Part shown: piece after piece, positions 6,217 through 11,520 of the stretch
Layout: the number at the start of each line of letters is the position of its first letter
Numbering within the stretch: position 1 is the first letter of the stretch
From: an uncultured Methanomicrobiales archaeon
Lineage (GTDB): Archaea; Thermoplasmatota; Thermoplasmata; Methanomassiliicoccales; Methanomethylophilaceae
Direction of reading: 5' to 3'
NCBI GenBank assembly: GCA_946528255.1
Contig: CAMMYR010000009.1
Location: forward strand, 1-11,520
DNA length: 11,520 nucleotides
Translations under genes and position numbers: made by a program
The notes under the pieces: generated by a model
What the model saw: the letters and a program-made list of their open reading frames with translations, nothing else
What the model was told of the DNA's origin: nothing
The model's database searches: none

Positions 6217-7290
6217 ATGGTTCCTAAGGGCAGGATAGACGAAATCATCGAGGGCTACGATTTGAAGGACCTCACCATAGCGACGCTCTGCTCGCACTCC
6301 TCGCTGCAGATTTTCCACGGCGCGAGGAAGATGGGATTCAAGACCCTCGGGCTCACCATTTCCCACAGCACGAAGCACTACGATGCCTTCCCCCTCGCCA
6401 AGCCGGACGAGATCATAAAATACGCCGACTTCGACGAGATGGAGGAGCGCGTGGGCGAGCTGCTAGACAAGAACGTCATCCTGATCCCCCACGGCTCCTT
6501 CGTGGAGTACATGGGATCCCGCAGGTTCGGCGACTACCCCGTGCCCTCTTACGGGAACCGCGCCGTCCTGGACTGGGAATCCGACAGGGACAGGCAGAGG
6601 CAGTGGATAACCTCCGCCGGCGTCCCCATGCCCAGGCTCATCACCGATGCCAGGGAGATCTCGGAGCCGGTCATGGTCAAGTACAACGGCGCCAAGGGAG
6701 GGAACGGCTACTTCATCGCCAGGGACTACCCCGACTTCAAGATGGCCATCGATCCCACCCAGCCCTACACCATGCAGGAGTACTGCCTCGGAACCAGGTA
6801 CTACATGCATTTCTTCTACGACCCGTTCAAGAAGGACGGGTACCTCTGCGAGCAGGGCGGCTCCCTGGAGATGCTGAGCATCGACAGGAGGGACGAGTCC
6901 AACATCGACGAGATGTACAAGCTCGGATCCATCGAGGAGAGCAAGAGGCACGGGTTGTATCCTTCCTTCGTGGTCACCGGCAACGCCCCGGTGGTCATCA
7001 GGGAGTCCCTGCTGCCCAAGGCCTTCGAGATGGCGGAGAAGGTAGTGAACAAATCCTACGAGCTCTTCGGGGGCATGTGGGGCCCGTTCTGCTTGGAGAC
7101 CGTCGTCAACGACAAGCTGCAGTTCAAGGTGTTCGAGATCTCCACCAGGATCGTGGCTGGCACCAACCCGTTCATCTCCGGCTCCCCCTACGCCGACCTG
7201 ATCTACCCCGGCCTCAGTACCGGAGGCAGGCTCGCCATGGGCATCAGGGATGCCGCCGCGGGCGGGTACCTGAAGGACGTCGTATCCTGA
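6217..7290 (+). CDS. purP: FAICAR synthetase PurP (5-formaminoimidazole-4-carboxamide ribonucleotide synthetase)
   Basis: ATP-grasp enzyme of archaeal purine synthesis. It formylates AICAR to FAICAR with formate and ATP, replacing the folate-dependent transformylase step. The 357 residues match the family length. Diagnostic blocks are IATLCSHSSLQIFHGARKMGF (21-41), KPDEIIKYADF, ILIPHGSFVEYMG (88-100), the ATP-grasp glycine loop VKYNGAKGGNGYFIARD (154-170), MQEYCLGTRYYMHFFYDP (186-203), MWGPFCLE (287-294) and VFEISTRIVAGTNPF (305-319). The formate-dependent reaction is known for the methanogen enzyme. It heads a three-gene run with a hydrolase 13 nt downstream. The start at 6217 is set by the TATA spacing and by the conserved N-terminus. 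Confidence 0.95.
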   Translation: MVPKGRIDEIIEGYDLKDLTIATLCSHSSLQIFHGARKMGFKTLGLTISHSTKHYDAFPLAKPDEIIKYADFDEMEERVGELLDKNVILIPHGSFVEYMGSRRFGDYPVPSYGNRAVLDWESDRDRQRQWITSAGVPMPRLITDAREISEPVMVKYNGAKGGNGYFIARDYPDFKMAIDPTQPYTMQEYCLGTRYYMHFFYDPFKKDGYLCEQGGSLEMLSIDRRDESNIDEMYKLGSIEESKRHGLYPSFVVTGNAPVVIRESLLPKAFEMAEKVVNKSYELFGGMWGPFCLETVVNDKLQFKVFEISTRIVAGTNPFISGSPYADLIYPGLSTGGRLAMGIRDAAAGGYLKDVVS

Positions 7291-7303
7291 TCCGGCGGTA
7301 AGT

Positions 7304-7900
7304 ATGAAGCAATCCGCTCCGAATCCCGGGATCACATTGGATATCCTCTGCGTCGGACGCCTGGAGCGCGATGCCGACGGGAACATCCTGGTGGCGGATT
7401 CCACTTCCGTGCTCATAAGGGCCGGGAACCGCCTGATAGTCGTGGACCCCAGCACGGAGTACATGAGGCCGGCGATCAAGACCTCGTTCAGGCAGATAGG
7501 TGTATTCCCTAAGGATGTGGACACAGTCATTCTCACACATACACACAGCGACCACGTGGGGAACCTGGATCTCTTCAAGAAGGCGAAGGTCATAGCCCAT
7601 TCGGGCGGGGAGCCGGTGGAACGGGCGGAACTCTTCGACGGGGATTCCCTGGAAGTATGCCCGGGAGTCACCATCGTGCACACCCCCGGCCATTGCCCCG
7701 AGGAATGCGCCGTTTTCGTGGAGGCCGACAGGCGCTACGCCGTTGCCGGCGATGCCGTACCGCTGGAGGACAACTTCCGCCTGGGGGTGCCCCCCGCGAA
7801 GCACACCGACCGCGACCTCGCCGTGCAAAGCCTTAAAAGGATTGGGGATTACGCCGATGTCATCGTCCCGGGACACGGGTTCCCGTTCATGACGAGGTGA
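7304..7900 (+). CDS. Metallo-beta-lactamase-fold hydrolase (MBLAC1-like)
   Basis: Small cytoplasmic metallohydrolase of 198 residues; substrate unknown. It has the full binuclear metal set: HTHSDH (His79, His81, Asp83, His84), His130 in TPGHCPEE, Asp150 in AVAGDAVPL and His191 in VPGHGFPF. An N-terminal strand DSTSVLIRAGNRLIVVDPS precedes the site, as usual for the fold. The compact length and THTHSDHVGNLDLF recall the MBLAC1/glyoxalase-II-like subgroup, so a thioester or nuclease substrate is possible; I cannot decide. It starts 13 nt after purP with GGTAAG ahead of its ATG, and its TGA lies 5 nt before the next ATG, so it is cotranscribed with both neighbours. No purine-pathway role is evident. 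Confidence 0.88.
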   Translation: MKQSAPNPGITLDILCVGRLERDADGNILVADSTSVLIRAGNRLIVVDPSTEYMRPAIKTSFRQIGVFPKDVDTVILTHTHSDHVGNLDLFKKAKVIAHSGGEPVERAELFDGDSLEVCPGVTIVHTPGHCPEECAVFVEADRRYAVAGDAVPLEDNFRLGVPPAKHTDRDLAVQSLKRIGDYADVIVPGHGFPFMTR

Positions 7901-7905
7901 TGCGC

Positions 7906-8691
7906 ATGCAGAAGAGAGAGCTCCCAGACACATTATCCTACGAGTGCCCCGACTGCGGGGACGAGACGGAGCACCAGGTCCTGAGAGGCAGGATCGGGAA
8001 GTCCACCATCGAGGGAACCTTCAGATGCAACCAGTGCGGCAAGGTCACCTCCGAGACCATAAGGATTCCGGAGCTCATCGAGGTCCCCGTGGTGTACAGC
8101 GACGGGGATGTCTCAGAGACAACCAGGACCACCATCGAGAGCAACGACATCATCCAGATCGACGACGAGTTCGAGCTGGACGACGGCAGGCTCGTGTGCG
8201 TCACCCACATCGACACCATCGATGGCAAGGACAAAGCCAAGAAGATCCTGGCCACCAACGTCAAGAAGCTGTGGGTCAAGCAGTTCGACGTTCTGAGCGT
8301 GAAGGTCTCGGTCAACGACGGGCAGAGGACCTACTCCCTCAGGGTGCAGGCCGAGCCCGACGACGAGTTCGTCGTCGGGACCCAGCTGTCCTTCGAGGAC
8401 TTCGACTGCCTCATCCATGCGATAAAGACCAAGCACTCGCTGGTCCGCAGGGGCGCCGCCGAGGCCAGGGACATCACCCGCATCTACGGCAAGATCCGCA
8501 AGAAGCAGTACAGCGTCCTGGACGACGACGATGAGTTCGACGAATCTAATTACATCCTCGACGACGAGGACGACGACCTCCGATCGGTCGTTGATGTCGT
8601 TCTTGGGCTCCTTCAGCCCCTGGATCTCTATCCCGTGCTTCTTCGAGTAATCCCAGAGGGCTGCGTGGATCGCCTCCTCCGCCAGCAATGA
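7906..8691 (+). CDS. HVO_0476 family zinc-finger protein; stop missing at expected end
   Basis: Archaeal protein of unknown function. Counting from ATG 7906 it has a zinc ribbon with Cys14/Cys17 (YECPDCGDE) and Cys41/Cys44 (FRCNQCGKV). A beta-rich central part follows (QIDDEFELDDGRLVCVTHID, KKLWVKQFDVLSVKVSVNDG), then a basic segment ARDITRIYGKIRKKQYSVL and an acidic tail of Asp/Glu. ATG 7906 is chosen because GAGGTGAT (7894-7901), complementary to the 16S rRNA tail, lies 4 nt upstream; ATG 7900 is possible. The protein should end after the acidic tail (8580, 225 residues), but CGA (8581-8583) stands there and the frame continues 36 codons to TGA at 8689-8691, antisense to conserved iscU sequence. 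That tail is probably not native. I recall the family name from haloarchaeal annotation; its role is unproven. Confidence 0.82.
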   Translation: MQKRELPDTLSYECPDCGDETEHQVLRGRIGKSTIEGTFRCNQCGKVTSETIRIPELIEVPVVYSDGDVSETTRTTIESNDIIQIDDEFELDDGRLVCVTHIDTIDGKDKAKKILATNVKKLWVKQFDVLSVKVSVNDGQRTYSLRVQAEPDDEFVVGTQLSFEDFDCLIHAIKTKHSLVRRGAAEARDITRIYGKIRKKQYSVLDDDDEFDESNYILDDEDDDLRSVVDVVLGLLQPLDLYPVLLRVIPEGCVDRLLRQQ

Positions 8692-9012
8692 GCAGTGGAG
8701 CTTCACCGTCGGAAGGCCGTCGAGGGCCTCGGCGACGGCCTTGTTCGTGACCTCCATCGCCTCCTGTATGGATTTGCCCTTGACCATCTCCGTGGCCATG
8801 CTGCTGCTGGCCACCGCCGCGCCGCATCCGAAGGTCTTGAACTTGCAATCCCTTATGATGCCGTTCTCGTCGATGTCCAGGAATATCCTCATGATGTCCC
8901 CGCACTTCGCGTTGCCCACGGTGCCGACGCCCGAAGCGTCCTCTATCTCCCCCACGTTCCTGGGGTTCGTGAAATGGTCGATCACCTTATCGCTGTATTC
9001 TCCGTCGTACAT
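8113..9012 (-). CDS. iscU: Fe-S cluster scaffold protein IscU/NifU-like; stop missing at expected end
   Basis: Scaffold on which NifS/IscS sulfur and iron assemble [2Fe-2S] or [4Fe-4S] clusters. From ATG 9012 the first 142 residues are a complete IscU: SDKVIDHFTNPRNVGEIEDA, CGD with Cys37 and Asp39, FGCGAA with Cys63, NKAVAEALDGLP and LHCSLLAEEAI with Cys107. The cluster ligands are therefore intact. The expected end is about 8587 after KEPKNDIND. CGA (8586-8584) stands there and the frame runs about 157 further codons, antisense to the HVO_0476-type gene, to a TGA at 8115-8113. That Val/Asp-rich tail is a mirror of the opposite gene and very likely not native. Start choice: AAGGTG (9023-9018), inside the nifS end, lies 5 nt upstream, and the nifS stop is 2 nt away. 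An in-frame GTG at 9018 is less likely. Confidence 0.9.
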   Translation of the reverse strand: MYDGEYSDKVIDHFTNPRNVGEIEDASGVGTVGNAKCGDIMRIFLDIDENGIIRDCKFKTFGCGAAVASSSMATEMVKGKSIQEAMEVTNKAVAEALDGLPTVKLHCSLLAEEAIHAALWDYSKKHGIEIQGLKEPKNDINDRSEVVVLVVEDVIRFVELIVVVQDAVLLLADLAVDAGDVPGLGGAPADQRVLGLYRMDEAVEVLEGQLGPDDELVVGLGLHPEGVGPLPVVDRDLHAQNVELLDPQLLDVGGQDLLGFVLAIDGVDVGDAHEPAVVQLELVVDLDDVVALDGGPGCL

Positions 9013-9014
9013 TC

Positions 9015-10196
9015 TCACACCTTCTGTTTCTTAATGAAATCATCATACAATGGCGAGAGGGACCTTATCCTCTCCACCGAGGACTTCAGAGCGTCCACGG
9101 CGTAATCGATCTGCTCCATGGTCGTGTCCTCCGACAGCGACATGCGGATCGATCCGTGAGCCGTCTCGTGGGGCACGCCTATGGCGAGCAATACGTGGGA
9201 CGGGTCCAGGGACCCGGATGCGCAGGCGGACCCGGTGGAGATGCACACCCCCTGGGCCCCGAGGCTCATGAGGAGCGACTCCCCCTCCACGAAGCTGAAG
9301 CTGAAATTGGCGTTCCCGGGGAGCCTGGAGGTCCTGTGGCCGTTCAGTTTGCAATATGGGATCTCCTTCTCCACGCGTTCTATGTAATGGTCCCTCAGGC
9401 CGGCCATGTAGGGCATGTTCTTCTGGAGGTCCCTATGCGCCAGCTCGGCGGCCTTCGCCATGCCGACTATGCCCGGGACGTTGGTGGTCCCCGCCCTGCG
9501 GCCGTTCTCCTGCTCCCCTCCGTGCATGAACGGCGGGAGCTTGACGCCCTTCCTCACGTACAGGAAGCCGATGCCCTTGGGGCCCCCGAACTTGTGCCCG
9601 CTGACGCTCATCATGTCGATGTTCATGGCCTGCACATCCAGCGGGATGTGGCAGTACGCCTGAACCGCATCGGTGTGGAAGAGTATCCCGTGCTCGTGCG
9701 CCAGCTTGCCTATCTCGGCTATGGGTTCGATGGTCCCGATCTCGTTGTTCGCGGCCATCACGGAAATGAGAACCGTGTCGGGTCTGATGGATTCCCTCAG
9801 GACGTCCATCCTCACGATGCCGTCCCCGTCCACGGGGACCTTGGTGACGCTGTAACCCTGCTTGACCAGATAATCGGCGGTCTCCAGGATCGCATGGTGC
9901 TCTATAGAAGAAATGATGATGTGCTTCCCCTTCCCGCTACACAATTGGGCGCCGGATATCAGCGCCCAGTTGTCGGATTCGGTCCCCCCGGATGTGAAGT
10001 AGATCTCCGAGGGATCCGCATTGATCGTGCGGGCGATGGTCTCCCTCGCCTCCTTCACCGCAGCCCTGGGATTCCTCGAAGCTTTGTGAATGCTCGAGGG
10101 GTTCCCGTACTCCTCGATGAAGTACGGCATCATGGCTTCCAGGGCCTCCTTCCTCATGGGGGAGGTCGCCGCGTTGTCAAGATATATCGTTTCCAT
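9015..10196 (-). CDS. nifS: Cysteine desulfurase NifS/IscS
   Basis: PLP enzyme that takes sulfur from cysteine, leaving alanine, and passes a persulfide to IscU for Fe-S clusters. The 393 residues match the family length. Visible motifs: YLDNAATSP (5-13), YGNPSSIH (30-37), FTSGGTESDN (67-76), EHHA with His101 stacking on PLP, NNEIGTIEP (150-158), HTDAVQA with Asp176, SVSGHKFGGPKG with PLP-binding Lys202, RAGTTNVP (234-241) and the mobile-loop catalytic Cys325 in STGSACASG. The short SACASG loop is the class I IscS/NifS type, not SufS. It is followed by iscU with a 2-nt gap, so the two are one operon. A TATA-like TAATAATAAG lies 25 nt upstream; GAAGTG before the ATG could also act as a Shine-Dalgarno. 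Confidence 0.95.
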   Translation of the reverse strand: METIYLDNAATSPMRKEALEAMMPYFIEEYGNPSSIHKASRNPRAAVKEARETIARTINADPSEIYFTSGGTESDNWALISGAQLCSGKGKHIIISSIEHHAILETADYLVKQGYSVTKVPVDGDGIVRMDVLRESIRPDTVLISVMAANNEIGTIEPIAEIGKLAHEHGILFHTDAVQAYCHIPLDVQAMNIDMMSVSGHKFGGPKGIGFLYVRKGVKLPPFMHGGEQENGRRAGTTNVPGIVGMAKAAELAHRDLQKNMPYMAGLRDHYIERVEKEIPYCKLNGHRTSRLPGNANFSFSFVEGESLLMSLGAQGVCISTGSACASGSLDPSHVLLAIGVPHETAHGSIRMSLSEDTTMEQIDYAVDALKSSVERIRSLSPLYDDFIKKQKV

Positions 10197-10215
10197 TTGT
10201 ATTCACTTCTCTATT

Positions 10216-10225
10216 CTTATTATTA
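10216..10225 (-). promoter_or_regulatory. TATA box of the nifS-iscU operon
   Basis: The minus strand reads TAATAATAAG, centred 25 nt before ATG 10196. The upstream side carries GGAGC (10232-10236) and GCTCC (10250-10254), a short inverted repeat. CCGTGT (10263-10268) and ACACGG (10281-10286) form another, with a 12-nt spacer. Confidence 0.6.
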
Positions 10226-10303
10226 GGATTTGGAGCAGGCGTATTTCCGGCTCCTGCGGATCCCGTGTACGTCCGCTAGAACACGGCAGGGGGATTTGTA
10301 ATT

Positions 10304-10326
10304 ACCTACCTACTTAATAGGTAGGT
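10304..10326 (+). promoter_or_regulatory. Perfect 9-bp inverted repeat abutting the metY TATA box (candidate operator)
   Basis: ACCTACCTA (10304-10312) and TAGGTAGGT (10318-10326) are exact reverse complements around CTTAA. Each arm is itself a tandem ACCT/AGGT repeat. The right arm runs into the TATA box at 10326-10333, over the BRE position, so a bound dimer would compete with TBP/TFB. A control on sulfur, metal or methionine status is plausible from the gene it fronts; the regulator is unknown. Confidence 0.65.
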
Positions 10327-10333
10327 TTATTAA
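10326..10333 (+). promoter_or_regulatory. TATA box of metY
   Basis: TTTATTAA is centred 23-24 nt before ATG 10353. No Shine-Dalgarno precedes the ATG, so the mRNA is probably leaderless or nearly so. Confidence 0.65.
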
Positions 10334-10352
10334 CCAGTTGTTCGTTCGAGTA

Positions 10353-11520
10353 ATGCTGGTGACAAACACGACTAGTTCGAAAAAGTACAGAGCAGAGACG
10401 CTGCAGGTACATGCTGGCCAGGAGACACCGGACCCCGCCACGGATTCGAGGGCGGTTCCGATCTACATGACCACATCGTACGTGTTCAAGGATTCCGCGA
10501 CCGCCGCGGGGCGCTTCGCCCTCACAGAGCCTGGGAACATCTACACCAGGCTGATGAACCCCACATCAGACGTCCTCGAGAAGAGGATCGCCGCGCTGGA
10601 GGGAGGAGTGGCCGCACTGACGACCGCAACCGGATCCGCTGCAATCACCTATTCCATCCAGAACATAGCGCTGGCGGGGGACCACGTAGTATCCTCAGCC
10701 AACGTCTACGGTGGTACTTACAACCTCCTGGCCAACACGCTCAGGGAGCAGGGCATCGAGACGACCTTCGTGGACCCCTCGGACCCGCAGAACTTCGCCA
10801 ATGCCATCAAGCCCAACACCAAGCTCCTCTACACCGAGGTGCTCGGGAATCCCAACTCCGACATCGCGGACATCGATGCCATAGCCAAGATCGCGCACGA
10901 GCACGGCATCCCGCTGATTGTGGACAGCACGTTCAGCCCGCCGACGGTTTTCAGGCCGATCGAGCACGGGGCGGACATCGTGGTGCATTCGGCCACCAAG
11001 TTCATCGGAGGCCACGGAGTGGCGATGGGAGGATTGATCGTCGACAGCGGCAAGTTCGACTGGGCGCAGAACGACAAGTTCCCCACGCTGTCGAAGCCCA
11101 ACCCGTCCTACCACGGCGTCGTGTTCACCGATGCTGTGGGCCCGGCGGCCTTCGTCACGAAGATCCGCGCGACGCTGCTGAGGGACCAGGGGGCGGCGAT
11201 CTCGCCGTTCAACTCGTTCCTGCTGCTCCTGGGCCTTGAGACCCTGTCCCTCCGCACGGAGAGGCACACGGAGAATGCGCTGAAAGTTGTGGAGTTCCTG
11301 AAGAACCACCCCGACGTGGAGAGGGTCAACCACCCGTCGCTGAGCACCGGGAAGCAGAAGGAGCTCTACGACCGCTTCTTCCCGAACGGGGCCGGATCGA
11401 TATTCACGTTCGAGATCAAAGGGGGCGCGGAGAAGGCGAAGAAATTCACCGAGTCCCTGGAGCTGTTCTCCCTGCTGGCCAACGTGGCGGACGTGAAGTC
11501 GCTGGTGATCCACCCGGCCT
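10353..11520 (+). CDS. metY: O-acetylhomoserine sulfhydrylase-like PLP enzyme (MetY family), cut by window edge
   Basis: Cys/Met-metabolism PLP enzyme. The family condenses O-acetylhomoserine with sulfide to give homocysteine. The visible 389 residues lack only about 35-40 of the usual C-terminus. Motifs: [20 protein letters not shown] (18-37), [10 protein letters not shown] (39-48), [20 protein letters not shown] (61-80), [36 protein letters not shown], and [11 protein letters not shown] with PLP Lys216. The YHGVVF block is typical of MetY rather than of cystathionine synthases or lyases. The PLP-Asp region reads [11 protein letters not shown] where many members have VDNTF.TPYL, a departure that could alter substrate choice. 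The reading frame is uninterrupted from ATG 10353 to the edge. It is divergent from nifS-iscU, suggesting a joint sulfur theme. Homocysteine, cysteine or another sulfide acceptor product remains open. Confidence 0.9.
   Translation, partial: MLVTNTTSSKKYRAETLQVHAGQETPDPATDSRAVPIYMTTSYVFKDSATAAGRFALTEPGNIYTRLMNPTSDVLEKRIAALEGGVAALTTATGSAAITYSIQNIALAGDHVVSSANVYGGTYNLLANTLREQGIETTFVDPSDPQNFANAIKPNTKLLYTEVLGNPNSDIADIDAIAKIAHEHGIPLIVDSTFSPPTVFRPIEHGADIVVHSATKFIGGHGVAMGGLIVDSGKFDWAQNDKFPTLSKPNPSYHGVVFTDAVGPAAFVTKIRATLLRDQGAAISPFNSFLLLLGLETLSLRTERHTENALKVVEFLKNHPDVERVNHPSLSTGKQKELYDRFFPNGAGSIFTFEIKGGAEKAKKFTESLELFSLLANVADVKSLVIHPA

Noticed and set aside
6463..7683. Minus-strand open frame of about 400 codons opposite purP and the hydrolase
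   Set aside because: It spans two clear genes in antisense and shows no family motif.
8521..8580. GAC-rich repeats as a microsatellite or slippage locus
   Set aside because: They simply encode the acidic Asp tail of the HVO_0476-type protein. They remain a possible indel site but not a separate element.
1382..8586. Methylation-motif basecalling errors as the cause of all three missing stops
   Set aside because: The implied motifs (GATCA, GGTCA) also occur intact elsewhere in the window, for example TGATCA at 5025-5030, so no single motif rule fits.
9156..10226. Plus-strand open frame of 356 codons opposite nifS
   Set aside because: It covers the nifS gene in antisense, has no recognisable domain, and nifS itself is unambiguous.
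1..11520. CRISPR arrays, insertion sequences, tRNA or rRNA genes, defence islands
   Set aside because: I saw no regularly spaced repeats, transposase motifs, cloverleaf sequences or defence-type proteins; the window looks like core chromosome.

Overview
The window is from an archaeon. It encodes archaeal-type RNA polymerase subunit K, ribosomal protein S2, an archaeal replication protein A with its associated protein, the proteasome-activating nucleotidase PAN, the archaeal purine enzyme PurP, a DUF2240 protein and an HVO_0476-type zinc-finger protein. The DNA is GC-rich with short AT-rich promoter islands. Gene ends use TGA only, and Arg codons are mostly AGG or CGC. This fits a Thermoplasmata-class methanogen (Methanomassiliicoccales-like), but that placement is inference; 'archaeon' is firm.

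Layout. 1-788 (-): PAN, cut by the window edge. 893-~1384 (+): an MBF1-type transcription factor, divergent from PAN; its frame stays open to 1663. 1368-1865 (-): DUF2240 protein. 2027-2838 (+): rpoK and rpsB. 2877-3695 (+): MEMO-family protein. A hairpin lies between convergent ends at 3701-3718. 3726-5965 (-): the RPA operon (rpa, then its associated protein, ATGA overlap), with a palindrome between its TATA box and gene. 6217-8691 (+): purP, a metallo-beta-lactamase-fold hydrolase and the HVO_0476-type protein, closely spaced. 8113-10196 (-): nifS/iscS followed by iscU. 10353-11520 (+): an O-acetylhomoserine sulfhydrylase-like PLP enzyme (metY), divergent from nifS and cut by the window edge.

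How the genes fit together. Most are housekeeping: transcription and translation (rpoK, rpsB, MBF1), protein quality control (PAN), single-stranded DNA binding (RPA pair) and purine synthesis (purP). The right end is a sulfur block: NifS takes sulfur from cysteine, IscU scaffolds Fe-S clusters, and the divergent MetY-like enzyme would fix sulfide into homocysteine or a related product. Most promoters have a TATA-like box about 23-27 nt before the start codon, so leaderless mRNAs look common.

I see no mobile element, CRISPR array, tRNA or rRNA. The oddest signal is at three gene ends (MBF1, HVO_0476-type, IscU). Each has no stop where the conserved protein should finish and runs on antisense through its neighbour. 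At each of those points the codon is CGA, which I could not find as a sense codon in any confident coding region here.
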